64,000 bases of DNA. Origin: Desulfobacula sp. GTDB taxonomy: Bacteria > Desulfobacterota > Desulfobacteria > Desulfobacterales > Desulfobacteraceae. Of the stretch, positions 33,857 through 44,300 are shown in pieces (the first letter of the stretch is position 1; each line of letters starts with the position of its first letter). The DNA lies in assembly GCA_018645325.1 (NCBI GenBank), contig JABGOU010000001.1:124001-188000 (forward strand), written 5' to 3'. The notes under the pieces were generated by a model. It was given only the letters and a program-made list of their open reading frames with translations, did no database searches and was not told the DNA's origin. The translations under genes were made by a program, and so were the position numbers.

Positions 33857-35794
33857 ATGATACGTCAAAAAATTCTCATTGTTGATGATAAAGAGGAGAA
33901 TCTGTTCAGTCTTGAGCAGATTCTCAAGGAATTGGATGCTGACATCATACGGGCCCAAAACGGTAATGAGGCACTTGCTGCCTCTCTGAACCATGAGTTT
34001 TCCCTGGCCCTTCTTGATGTTCAGATGCCGGGGATGGACGGTTATGAACTGGCAGAGTGGCTGCGCAGTGAAACAAAAACAAAAGAGCTGCCGATCATCT
34101 TTGTATCTGCCGTCTATTCAAGTGATTATCATGTGTTCAAAGGTTATGATGCGGGTGCAGTGGATTTTATGGTCAAACCTTTTAACCCTAAAATCTTATT
34201 AAGCAAAGTCACGGTTTTTCTTCAGCTGGATCGGCAGAAGACCCTTTTAAAACAATCAAGTGAGGCCCGGTTTCGAAAACTGGTTGAGACTGTGACCGAC
34301 GCGATCATTATTCTGGACTCAAATGGTATTGTACGATTTATCAACCCGGCCGGGGAATCTCTGTTCAGGACCACTTCCGAGGATTTTCTGGGTCAGCCCT
34401 TTGGCTTTCCCATAGAGGGAGAGGAGGCAACGGAGATTGAACTATTTTTCTCGGATGATAATCCCGTGATTGCTGAAATGCGGATAAAGGAAATTGACTG
34501 GGAGGAAATGCCTTCATGGCTTGCATCCATCAGGGATATTACGGGCAGAAAAAAAATTGAGGAAGAACTTGTACAAACGGTTAGCGGATTAAAAAAAGCC
34601 AACAAAAAAATTCTGGAACAGCAGGAATCCGTCATTGAAGAGGAGCGGTTAAAAGTGCTTCTGCAATTGTCAGGAGCGACTGCCCATGAGTTGAACCAGC
34701 CTCTGACCGTGCTTCTGGGCAATATCGAAATTCTGGAGACATTTGGTGAACTAAAAGAAAAAGAAGAAAAAGTTGTTTTAGATATTAATACTTCTGCAAA
34801 AAGGATATCTGAAATTGTTAAGAAAATTCAAAACATCAGGTATGATCAGATCCAGCCGAATGCCTTTGATTCACATATTATTGATTTTGATCAGAAAATC
34901 TGTGTCCTCTCCATCGAGGATGTGGAAAATGAATATCTCCTATTAAAGGAGATTTTAAGTTCCAACCCTTTGATAGAAGTGTCCCATGCTAAAGATATTG
35001 AAACCGCTTTTTTAAAGCTTAAGGCCAAGAGCTTTGATATCATTCTTCTGGATTATATCTTGCCGGACGGAACGGGTTTTGATTTTATCTCAAAATTTAA
35101 GGCAGCCGGATATGATACGCCCATAGCAGTAGTGACAGGACAGGGAGACGATATCATTGCCTCGGAAATCATTCAGGCCGGTGCATTTGATTATCTTCCC
35201 AAAAGCCTGCTCAACTCTTCTTCCGCTCTCCGCCTGATTGAAAGCGTTCTCAAAAAGTCAGGCCTGAAGGCTGAACTGAAAATAGCCAATACTAAGTTGA
35301 TTGAGATGGCAACCATTGACGGCCTGACACAGCTTTACAACCGCAGATATTTTAATGATGTCATTGAAGCGGAATTTGAACGATCCCGGCGGTATAACCA
35401 AGAAATGATCCTGATGCTTTGCGATCTTGATCGTTTTAATCAAATAAACGATGTTCATGGTCATATCGCAGGTGACAATGTCCTAAAAACCCTGGCCGGT
35501 TTTTTCCGAGAGTACAAGCGGACCAATGATATTGCCTGCCGGTTTGGAGGAGAAAAATTCACACTTCTCCTTCCTCATATCACCAGGCAAAATGGATTTG
35601 AAGTAGCTGAAAAATACAGAAAGAAACTCGAAAATCATATTTTTTTACATAATGAGGTACATTTTTCTCTTACCATGAGTATCGGGCTGGCCTCAACCCG
35701 GGATGCCTCTTCAAGTGCAGAGCTCGTGGAAAATGCTGACCAGGCGCTTTATCGAGCAAAACAAGAAGGAAGAAACAAAACCATCTTGTTTTAA
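33857..35794 (+). CDS. REC-PAS-HisKA-like-REC-GGDEF protein
   Basis: 645 residues from ATG 33857 (AAAGAG upstream; a TTG 22 codons earlier is open too). Order: receiver 1 (about 5-118, LLDVQMPGMDG), PAS (about 133-235), a coiled coil and an H-box-like helix ATAHELNQPLTVLLGN with no ATPase domain after it, receiver 2 (about 350-465, LLDYILPDG), GGDEF (about 490-645). The GGDEF active site is RFGGEKF instead of GG(D/E)EF: the second acidic residue is Lys, so cyclase activity is doubtful. The lone His helix could serve as a phosphotransfer or dimer module. It opens the 14-kb signalling cluster. Confidence 0.88.
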   Translation: MIRQKILIVDDKEENLFSLEQILKELDADIIRAQNGNEALAASLNHEFSLALLDVQMPGMDGYELAEWLRSETKTKELPIIFVSAVYSSDYHVFKGYDAGAVDFMVKPFNPKILLSKVTVFLQLDRQKTLLKQSSEARFRKLVETVTDAIIILDSNGIVRFINPAGESLFRTTSEDFLGQPFGFPIEGEEATEIELFFSDDNPVIAEMRIKEIDWEEMPSWLASIRDITGRKKIEEELVQTVSGLKKANKKILEQQESVIEEERLKVLLQLSGATAHELNQPLTVLLGNIEILETFGELKEKEEKVVLDINTSAKRISEIVKKIQNIRYDQIQPNAFDSHIIDFDQKICVLSIEDVENEYLLLKEILSSNPLIEVSHAKDIETAFLKLKAKSFDIILLDYILPDGTGFDFISKFKAAGYDTPIAVVTGQGDDIIASEIIQAGAFDYLPKSLLNSSSALRLIESVLKKSGLKAELKIANTKLIEMATIDGLTQLYNRRYFNDVIEAEFERSRRYNQEMILMLCDLDRFNQINDVHGHIAGDNVLKTLAGFFREYKRTNDIACRFGGEKFTLLLPHITRQNGFEVAEKYRKKLENHIFLHNEVHFSLTMSIGLASTRDASSSAELVENADQALYRAKQEGRNKTILF

Positions 35795-35881
35795 AATCCG
35801 GGGTACGGGCCGGGTTAAATATGTATTGAGTCTGAAAAGGATTTCATGTAATCTGATATTAATATTTTTTTGGAAAAACAG

Positions 35882-36070
35882 ATGAATGAATTTAAATGCC
35901 ATTATTGCGGTGAACGAGTTGACGTAAGTGAAACCTTATGCAGTCAATGCAATGCTTTTTTAGGAAAACCATTAAAAAGCAGGCTTTTTTTATGGATTCT
36001 TTTGACCATTGGCGCCTGTTTTTCCCTGTTTACGATCTGGACGGGGTATAACCTGTTTTTTTCTGCCTGA
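35882..36070 (+). CDS. zinc-ribbon single-TM peptide
   Basis: 62 residues from ATG 35882 (a TTG four codons earlier is possible). A small zinc ribbon, CHYCGERV and CSQCNAF, is followed by one TM helix (about LFLWILLTIGACFSLFTIW). Lies 63 bp ahead of a membrane kinase in the signalling cluster. Function unknown; zinc-ribbon membrane anchors may be redox or metal sensors. Confidence 0.68.
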   Translation: MNEFKCHYCGERVDVSETLCSQCNAFLGKPLKSRLFLWILLTIGACFSLFTIWTGYNLFFSA

Positions 36071-36133
36071 TTCTTACCCAGATCATACCAGGTTGTTCTT
36101 TCGGTTTTCATCGCTTTTTTACAAGGAGAGCAA

Positions 36134-37978
36134 ATGACTATTCTCAGTATCCCCGCTTTGATCATGGCCGTCATTGCGTTTTACATCTGCGGGTACCATT
36201 TTCTCATTTATTGTCGACGGCCTGAATCCCGGGTGGATCTCACCTTTGCTCTCACGGCTTTGTGCATTGGTTTCTATGATGTTTTCTGTGTTTTCCTGTA
36301 CAATGCCACTTCCCCTGTGGAAGGCGTCCAGTTCCAGCGCTGGCAACTTGTTTCTCTCTCTTTTCTCAGCATTGCATATGTATGGTTTGTAGTTGATTAT
36401 ACGGCCATGAAGTCACGGTTCGGTCCCTGGCTCTTTTCTATTATGTTTATCATATTTGCTTTTATCGGCATATTTGATACGAGTGGCCTGGCCTGGACAG
36501 ACCAGCCGCTGATTAAAAATTTTCAATTGCCTTTTTTCGGGTGGGATATTACCTATTATGAAATGGAATTTGGCAAGGTCATGCTCTATGAGGCCTTCAT
36601 GCTGATGGTATTCTATCTTTACCTGTATCTTTTGGGTGTTCACTTTTACTGGAAAAAAAACCCCAAGCGAGCCCTACCGCTGGTTCTGGCCATTGGCCTC
36701 TTTTTTCTGGGCATGACCGAAGATGTGTTTGTCGCCCTTGGCTACTATCATTTCATTTATACCATTGAATATGCCTTTATGGGTATGATTCTGGTAATGG
36801 CCTATACCCTGTCGTCTGAAATTGTTGAACGGACTAAAATACAAAAGGAACTGAGGGACAGCGAAACAAAGCACAAGAATATGATTGCCAATATTTCAGA
36901 CGTTATTGCCATATTGGACAGGGATGGAAAAATAAAATACAAAAGCCCTAATATTGAGAACTGGTTTGGCTGGCATCCACAGGATCTTGTGGACACGGAT
37001 GGATGGGAAACGGTTCATCCAGATGATCTGGAACGAATTCAAGACGAATTTTTTAATCTCCTTAAAAAAGACAACGCTATAACAAAAGTAGAATACCGAT
37101 ACAAATGCAAAGATGGGAATTATAAGCCCATTGAACTGACGGCCGTTAACCTTACAACAAATCCTGCCATCAATGGTGTGTTAAGCAATTACCATGACAT
37201 CACGGACCGGAAGAAAGCAGAAGAAGAGATCCACAATCTAAACCGGAATCTTGAACTGCGCGTTCACCAGCGCACAGCTCAACTGGAAGAGGCCAATAAA
37301 GAAATAGAGGATTTTGTATATTCCGTATCCCATGACCTGCGCGCCCCGTTACGTTCCATCAGCGGGTTTGCAGAAATAATTAACCGCCGGCATAAAGCAT
37401 CCTTAAATTCAGAAGGCCAGCACTATTTTGACAATATCATCAAGGCAAGCCGACAGATGGGGGAGTTGATCGATGATCTGCTCAAATTTTCCCGTTTGGG
37501 ACGCAGCGCCATAAAAATAGAACCGGTTGCACTTGAAACTGTTTTGAAAACAGCGATGGGAACCCTGGCAGAAAGCATAAAACGGGTTAAAGCACAGGTT
37601 CACGCGCCCGAACAGATGCCGGCTATCAATGGAGATGTAAACCTGGTAACCCATGTGTTTATCAACCTTCTGGAAAATGCTCTGAAATATCATAAGCCGG
37701 ATGTTCCGCCCGTCATTGATATACGGGTTGATATTGAAGATCCATATGCCGTCATATCCATTGCTGACAATGGAATCGGCATTGATCCGGCATATTATGA
37801 AAAAATATTCAATATCTTTCAAAGACTTCACAGTGAGGCTGATTACCCTGGGACGGGCATCGGGCTTGCCGCTGTCAGAAAAGCTGTGCAGATCATGGGG
37901 GGTAAGATCCGGGTTGAATCAGAACTGGACAAAGGAAGCGTTTTTAAGATAAAACTGTTACTCACAGAGACAAGTTAA
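36134..37978 (+). CDS. multi-TM histidine kinase with PAS domain
   Basis: 614 residues. About seven TM helices (first 230 residues), resembling 7TM-type sensor modules, then PAS (about 240-360), HisKA with phospho-acceptor His in SVSHDLRAPLRSISG (about 400), and HATPase (about 490-605, ADNGIGIDP and GTGIGLAAVRK). The kinase core is the phytochrome-like type usually paired with a small stand-alone receiver, and such a gene follows 18 bp later. No receiver of its own. Ribosome site ACAAGGAGAG precedes ATG 36134. Confidence 0.92.
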   Translation: MTILSIPALIMAVIAFYICGYHFLIYCRRPESRVDLTFALTALCIGFYDVFCVFLYNATSPVEGVQFQRWQLVSLSFLSIAYVWFVVDYTAMKSRFGPWLFSIMFIIFAFIGIFDTSGLAWTDQPLIKNFQLPFFGWDITYYEMEFGKVMLYEAFMLMVFYLYLYLLGVHFYWKKNPKRALPLVLAIGLFFLGMTEDVFVALGYYHFIYTIEYAFMGMILVMAYTLSSEIVERTKIQKELRDSETKHKNMIANISDVIAILDRDGKIKYKSPNIENWFGWHPQDLVDTDGWETVHPDDLERIQDEFFNLLKKDNAITKVEYRYKCKDGNYKPIELTAVNLTTNPAINGVLSNYHDITDRKKAEEEIHNLNRNLELRVHQRTAQLEEANKEIEDFVYSVSHDLRAPLRSISGFAEIINRRHKASLNSEGQHYFDNIIKASRQMGELIDDLLKFSRLGRSAIKIEPVALETVLKTAMGTLAESIKRVKAQVHAPEQMPAINGDVNLVTHVFINLLENALKYHKPDVPPVIDIRVDIEDPYAVISIADNGIGIDPAYYEKIFNIFQRLHSEADYPGTGIGLAAVRKAVQIMGGKIRVESELDKGSVFKIKLLLTETS

Positions 37979-37996
37979 CTTGCAAAGGACACAGCT

Positions 37997-38440
37997 ATGA
38001 CAAAACCGGCCTCAATACTTCTGGTTGAAGATAATCCAATGGATGTTGAATTGATTATCCATGCGTTCAAAGAGGCACGTCTGAAAAATAAAATTCATAC
38101 GGCCAGAAATGGAAAAGAGGCGCTTGAGTTCCTGTTTGGTGAGGGACAATATGCAGACCGCAAACAATACCCGCTACCGGACATGATTCTACTGGATCTG
38201 AAGATGCCGGGAATTGACGGCCATGAGGTGCTCAGACAAATTAAAGGTGTTGAAAAACTCAAACGCCTGCCCGTCATTATTCTGACATCTTCCCGGGATG
38301 AAGGAGACAGGGCCATGAGCTATGACAATGGAGCCAACAGCTATCTTGTAAAACCGGTTTCGTTTGATGAATTTTTAAAAGTTGTCAAACAGGTATCTGA
38401 ATACTGGCTTGTATTAAATGTAGAACCGCCTCTGGATTGA
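37997..38440 (+). CDS. single-domain response regulator (Rcp1-like)
   Basis: 147 residues, one receiver domain with no output domain. Acidic pocket in LLVEDNPMDVEL, phospho-acceptor in ILLDLKMPGIDG, Thr in ILTSSRDE, Lys in YLVKP. Proteins of this kind pair with phytochrome-type kinases, as the gene just before. Output may be protein-protein, or phosphate relay onwards. AAAGGA precedes the ATG. Confidence 0.93.
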   Translation: MTKPASILLVEDNPMDVELIIHAFKEARLKNKIHTARNGKEALEFLFGEGQYADRKQYPLPDMILLDLKMPGIDGHEVLRQIKGVEKLKRLPVIILTSSRDEGDRAMSYDNGANSYLVKPVSFDEFLKVVKQVSEYWLVLNVEPPLD

Positions 38441-38462
38441 TTAAAATGGAGTTTCTAAAAAA

Positions 38463-38537
38463 ATGACAGATAAAATCAAGATTCTTTATGTTGATGATTA
38501 CGAACTGGATCGTGAACTGGTAAGGGATTCCCTATGA
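38463..38537 (+). pseudogene. receiver-domain stub (24 codons)
   Basis: ATG 38463 to TGA 38537 encodes the first strand and helix of a receiver (KIKILYVDDYELDRELV). The frame ends 24 codons in; the next gene opens within the stop (ATGA). That gene begins with a linker-like stretch (LPQTIFAVMEKQRLR) that normally follows a receiver. So an ancestral REC-PAS-kinase has lost the main body of its N-terminal receiver by deletion. The stub may now only drive translational coupling. Confidence 0.65.
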
Positions 38538-40141
38538 AACTGCCCCAGACCATTTTTGCAGTTATGGAGAAACAGCGCCTCAGAAACCAGAGCCGAAATG
38601 CTGAAATCTCCCTTAAAGCAAGTGAGGAACGATATAAAAAAATTTTAGACAATGTATTGATGGGAGTTTACCAGGTTGCCCTGGATGGCTCATTTATCTT
38701 TGCCAATCAAAAAATGATAAATTTGCTGGGTTATGCTTCCTATGACGATCTGGCTGCCATCGGCAGTATTATCAATCTTTATGTCAGGCCGGAAGAAAGA
38801 GGCCCGCTTGTTGATACCGTCCTTCATAAGGGATTTATCATAAAACAATTCGAATTCCGGCGAAAGGACGGCCAGAGTGTCTGGGTCAGACTGAATGCCC
38901 GAAAATCAACGGATAAAAGCGGTGCTGTGATTATAGAGGGCTTAATGGAGGACGTAACCCAGCTTAAAAAAATTGAGGCCAGGCTTCACCAGGCACAGAA
39001 AATAAAGGCTTTGGGAACCTTATCCGGTGGTATTGCCCATGATTTCAACAATATCCTCTCCTCCGTGATTGGATTTGGTGAACTGGCCATGGAGGATGCC
39101 CAGCCTGAGACCCTTTTGTATGACAACCTCAATGAAATTCTCATCGCCGGCAGAAGGGCCAAGGATCTGGTCAAACAGATAATGACATTCAGCCGGCACG
39201 ATGAGCAGGAAAAGATACAGGCCCCGTTAAATCCCATGGTCAAAGAATCCATCCGAATGCTCAGGTCAACCATTCCCACAGCCATTGAAATCCGGGAACG
39301 GATCAGCCAGACGATGCTATCCATCCATGCCAATCCCTCCCAGATTCACCAGGTCCTTATCAATCTTGTCACCAATGCCTCCCATGCTGTGGATGAAAAT
39401 GGGGTCATTGAAATCAGCCTGGAACCCATAACCCTTGATGACAGCATCCAAGAGCAAAACACAGACCTTTTGCCTGGGCGGTATGCACAGATTATTGTCA
39501 GTGACAATGGATGCGGCATTGCTCCAGAACACCTGGGTCAGATTTTTGACCCCTATTTTACCACCAAGGATCAGGACAAAGGAACGGGGCTGGGCCTTGC
39601 CGTTGCCCACGGCATTGTGAAGATTCACAAGGGCCAGATCACGGCTTACAGCGAGATGGACAAAGGAACGACATTCAACGTTTACCTGCCGCTGTCAAAC
39701 CAGGCCGTACCTTTAAAATCTAATCAACCGCCAGAAGAACTGCCCATGGGGACAGAGCATGTTTTAATCGTAGATGATGAAGTTCCCATTGTAAAAATGC
39801 AGAAAAGACACCTGTCGCTTCTGGGCTATACTGTAGAAACCCAGACCAGCAGCCTTGAGGCCCTTAAAATCATCCGGCAATCGCCGGATAGATTTGATTT
39901 GATCATTACGGACATGAACATGCCGAACATGACAGGAGAAAAACTGGCCCTGTCCATTAAAAAGATCCGGCCTGACATGCCTGTGATCCTGTGCTCCGGT
40001 TTCAGTGAAAAAGTCAACGCCAAAACAGCAGATCAAATGCCCGTCGATGGATTTTTGATGAAGCCGATGGACCAGAAAAAAATGACAAATCTGATCAGAA
40101 AGGTCCTGGATAAAGATAAAATATACCATAAAAAAACCTGA
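38534..40141 (+). CDS. PAS hybrid histidine kinase with receiver
   Basis: 535 residues. An N-terminal linker (about 1-25), PAS (about 28-145), HisKA with GGIAHDFNNIL (about 160-225), HATPase (about 265-385, GTGLGLAVAHG) and receiver (about 410-530, LIITDMNMPNM, LMKP). It is the same kinase type as at 500 and 31698. Translation is coupled to the receiver stub upstream (ATGA). It probably lost an N-terminal receiver, so it may respond to a smaller set of inputs than its ancestor. Confidence 0.9.
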   Translation: MKLPQTIFAVMEKQRLRNQSRNAEISLKASEERYKKILDNVLMGVYQVALDGSFIFANQKMINLLGYASYDDLAAIGSIINLYVRPEERGPLVDTVLHKGFIIKQFEFRRKDGQSVWVRLNARKSTDKSGAVIIEGLMEDVTQLKKIEARLHQAQKIKALGTLSGGIAHDFNNILSSVIGFGELAMEDAQPETLLYDNLNEILIAGRRAKDLVKQIMTFSRHDEQEKIQAPLNPMVKESIRMLRSTIPTAIEIRERISQTMLSIHANPSQIHQVLINLVTNASHAVDENGVIEISLEPITLDDSIQEQNTDLLPGRYAQIIVSDNGCGIAPEHLGQIFDPYFTTKDQDKGTGLGLAVAHGIVKIHKGQITAYSEMDKGTTFNVYLPLSNQAVPLKSNQPPEELPMGTEHVLIVDDEVPIVKMQKRHLSLLGYTVETQTSSLEALKIIRQSPDRFDLIITDMNMPNMTGEKLALSIKKIRPDMPVILCSGFSEKVNAKTADQMPVDGFLMKPMDQKKMTNLIRKVLDKDKIYHKKT

Positions 40142-40222
40142 CTCAGGCTACAAGATTTACATCCAAAAATTAAATCCATAAAATAATATATATTAAGATC
40201 AAATTTAATCAGGAGAGAGATC

Positions 40223-41341
40223 ATGAGGAAAACCAATGGCAGAACGGTGGCTTCAAAAACAGCGGGAGAGTCAAAAAAAACAAATAAACAGAAACAAATA
40301 ACGACCACTCTTACCTTCATTACCCTGGTTTGTTTTATTTTTTTATCTTTCTCCGGAAATGTTGACTCAAAAACCATATTTAAAATGAATCACCAATTTC
40401 CTGAGACGGCCGTGGGTTCAAAAATCGATCAATGGTTTGCAGATGAAATTTTTAAAGCCACGAAAGGGGAAGTTGAGATTAAAATATTCTGGTCCAATAA
40501 GTTGGGTAATCCAAGGGACAATCTCGTTCTTCTCAGCAGAGGGGACATCGATATGGCAGCAATGTCGGCCGGATATTTCCCTTCTGAACTTCCCCATTTT
40601 TCTGCACCTAATTCCATACCAATGGGAATGGATAACATTTGCCAGGCCAGTGAAATTATGAAGGCATTCATCGATCAAATCCCGGCTTTTGCCCAGGAAG
40701 CCGCCCAAAGAGGCGTACAGCCACTTTTTTTTCATGTGCTCAATCCCTATGTCCTCGTATCAAAGGAACCCATCACCTCTTTTGCTCAACTTAAAGGGAA
40801 ACGAATTCGATCGTGGGGCAATGATATGCCCCGTCTCATTTCTTCTGCAGAGGGAAAACCGCTGAATCTATTTTTGCCCGATATTTATAATGCCCTGAAA
40901 CACAATGTTATAGATGCCTGCCCGTTTTCCTATGATCTTGTTGTTTCGTATAAGCTTTTTGAAGTGGCAACGCATATCAGCAATGTGGTGATGTGGGAAG
41001 GTCCGGGCTGGGGAGTCTGGATCGGCCAAAAGGCAATGGACAAACTATCTGTAACCCAGCGCCAATTGTTTTTTGAAATCGCCGAAAAAGCACGCTTAAA
41101 GGAATTACCCGAATCCATGGCTGCTGAAAAACAAGCAAAGGAATTTTTAAAAACCAAGGGGGTGCAGTTTCATTCGTTCCCTTTGAAAGAACAAGAAAAA
41201 TGGAAATCTGCCAGCCCGGATTTTTTTCTTGAATTTATACATAAAATGGAGATTTCCGGCAAAGGGGAGTCAGCCAGACAAATGGTAGAATTGTGGTTAT
41301 CAATGCGTAACAATATTCTTTGCCCTGATTCCTCGAAATAA
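40223..41341 (+). CDS. TRAP-type (DctP family) substrate-binding protein
   Basis: 372 residues. A long basic N-terminus (about 1-30) precedes a signal-anchor helix (TLTFITLVCFIFLSF), then a DctP fold: FKMNHQFPETA, WSNKLGNPRDN, LKGKRIRSWGND and the C-terminal WEGPGWGVWIGQKAMDKL. Usually it delivers organic acids to a DctQM membrane pair, but no such pair is nearby. The gene stops 13 bp before a Cache-type kinase, so it probably feeds that sensor. GGAGAGAG precedes ATG 40223. Ligand unknown. Confidence 0.85.
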   Translation: MRKTNGRTVASKTAGESKKTNKQKQITTTLTFITLVCFIFLSFSGNVDSKTIFKMNHQFPETAVGSKIDQWFADEIFKATKGEVEIKIFWSNKLGNPRDNLVLLSRGDIDMAAMSAGYFPSELPHFSAPNSIPMGMDNICQASEIMKAFIDQIPAFAQEAAQRGVQPLFFHVLNPYVLVSKEPITSFAQLKGKRIRSWGNDMPRLISSAEGKPLNLFLPDIYNALKHNVIDACPFSYDLVVSYKLFEVATHISNVVMWEGPGWGVWIGQKAMDKLSVTQRQLFFEIAEKARLKELPESMAAEKQAKEFLKTKGVQFHSFPLKEQEKWKSASPDFFLEFIHKMEISGKGESARQMVELWLSMRNNILCPDSSK

Positions 41342-41354
41342 AGGTAAGTTAAAA

Positions 41355-44300
41355 ATGGCCATAAAAATGAACATTCGGACTAAATTGATGATATCCTTTC
41401 TGGCTGTGGCCGTCATCCCCCTGTCCTTAATCAGCAGTCTTCTGCTTTTTAATCATAAAAAAAATCTGAACGCCCTGGCATTTGAAAAATTGATCAGCAT
41501 TCGTGAAGTCAAAAAAATACAGATCCAAAATTATTTCACTGAAAGAAAAAACGATACAGCCGCACTTGTTGAAACCATTGACAGCTTAATGTATGCGGCA
41601 TCAGAAAAACTGACCAGTGTTCAGGAAAACAAGCTGGTCCAGCTTCAATTATATCTTCAAAGGGTTAAAAGCGATGCAGAAATGATTTCAACCAACGCAG
41701 ACGTGATTCATGCGCTGGCAGATTTTGAATCGACAATTGACTCAAATAATGTTGTTGATACAGATCTGTATGCCTTTTTTGATAATATAAAATATGGCAG
41801 ATCAATTGCTCATATAAAAGAGGTATATGGCTACCATGATATACTGCTTATTTCTAAAAATGGCCGGGTGGTTTATTCAACAAACCGGGAAAACGATCTT
41901 GGACAGGACCTATCCGACGGAATCCTTAAAAATTCCGGCCTTGGGCGTGCATTTAAAGAAGGGTCTTCCAAAATAAACTTTCAGGATTTTGAACCATTTC
42001 TGCCATCCGGGGATAACCAGATTGCCTTTGTAGGGGCGCCCATTATCCGTAATGGAGATACTTTAGGTGTTGTTGTATTAAAGTTGAAGGATAGGTTTAT
42101 CAATTCCATCGTTCAGCGTAAACAAGGCATGGGAAAGACAGGAGAAACCTATATTATCGGGAAATCCCACGGGAAAATCGACTATCGAACCCATCGCAGA
42201 GGAAATTTGCCTGTCAACAATGAAACAGGGGAAAAAGAGCCGCTTAAAGAGCTGTTTCTCTCTTCATCAGAACCGCAATTGCGCCTTGGGCGGGATGGCG
42301 TTATGAAAATCATCCAGGCTGATCCAATACAATCGGCTGATCTTAAATGGGTAATGATCACTACCATGGATCTGGAAGAAGCCATCAGCCCTAAATTCAA
42401 AGACGGTAAAAATGTTTTTTTTGATAATTATATCCGTCTTGAGGGATATACCAACCTTTTTGTGTTATCTGCTGATGGGGTCCTGTTATATGCCGTTAAA
42501 CCCGTGCCATACATTGGGGAAATTTTCAAAACCGCATCCGCGCCAGACATTGGCTTGACCGATCTGTTTGCAAAGGTAACGGCTTCCCGTTCATATGGGT
42601 TTGTCGATTTCAGGCTGTATCCGGCCTCAGACGGCAATCCCTATGCATTGATTGGCCAGCCCCTGCTTGATCAGCAGGGTAAGGTCGAACTGGTTATAGC
42701 CCTGCAAATGCCAATTAATGCCATCAACAATATAATGAAAGAACGCACGGGTATGGGAAAAACCGGAGAAACCTACCTGGTTGGTCCCGAAGGGCTCATG
42801 AGGTCGGATTCTTATTTATCACCTGAGTCACATTCTGTTATCGCCTCTTTTACAAATCCTGAACAAGGACAGATTGACACGATTGCCAGCCGTGAAGCCT
42901 TAGCTGGAAAAATCAGCAATAGTACATCTTTGGATTATAGAGGGATCGAGGTTCTGTCAGCCCACGCACCGATACATATAGCCGGTACCACCCGCTGGGC
43001 ACTTATCTCAGAAATAGATAAAAAAGAGGCCTTTGCATCACTGACACCCATATATATCATGGCACTTATCATAATAGCTGTTATCATTGTTTCAATTTTA
43101 TTATCCCTTTATTTTGTTGTTAAAATCATCCGGCCGCTTAAACGGCTGGAGTCTGGAGCACAACGCATTGGTGCGGGCGATCTGGCCCACAGGATAGAGG
43201 TGACCTCATCTGATGAACTGGGGAATGTAACACAATCTTTTAACGCAATGGCTATAGACCTGGAATCAGTAAAGAATGAGGCTGAACAGGAGGCCTGGCT
43301 TAAACAGGGAGCCGCAGAACTGGACAATATGCTCAGGGGGGATTTGTCTCTTGAAAAAATCTGTACGGATGTGCTGACCTTTATGGCCGGTTACCTGAAA
43401 GAACAGGTGGGTCTTATCTATGTCCATGACGGCAAAGGTGGCTACCAATATATGGCAGGGTATGCGTTTGAACCAGCAGACGGATTCCAGGATCGGTTTG
43501 TTCCGGGAGAGGGACTGACCGGCCAGGCTGCCGTGGAAAGAAAGATCCTGACCCTTACGGATATCCCGGCTGATTATCTTTTTGTGACCTCAAGCCTGGG
43601 CAGAACAGCCCCCCGGCATTTGAGCATTATCCCCTTTGTTTTTGACGACAAGGTCGAGGCCGTGATGGAACTGGGTTGCCTTAACCCGCTTACCCAACTG
43701 CAAACCAGTTTCATAAAGCAAACCGCAGACAGCATTGCCATTATTATTGCTGCAGCCCGGTCAAGACAGGAACTCAACAAGGCACTGGTTAAAACCACCC
43801 AGCAGGCGGAAGAGCTGAAGGGGCAGCAGGAGGAGCTGCAGTCGGCCAATGAAGAGATGGAAGAGCAGACCCAGATGCTCATGGCCTCGGAGGGCAAATT
43901 AAAAGAGCAGCAGGAAGAACTTCAGGCCGCCAATGAGGAGCTTGAAGAAAAGACCGAATACCTGGAGCGTAATAAAAAAAATATTGAAGAAAAAAATCAG
44001 GCTCTGGAACAATTGCGGAAGGACCTGGAAAAAAAGGCTGAAGACCTGTCCATTGCCAGCAAATATAAGTCAGAGTTTCTGGCCAATATGTCCCATGAGC
44101 TGAGAACACCCCTTAACAGCCTGCTACTTTTGTCCCGGCTTCTGACGGACAATAAAGAAGGCAATCTTCTTGCAGATCAGGTTGACTCGGCCAGGATTAT
44201 TTACAACAGCGGCAATGACCTTCTGGCCCTGATCAATGAAATCCTGGATCTGTCCAAGATAGAAGCCGGTAAAATGACCCTGACTATGGGAGAGATCCCT

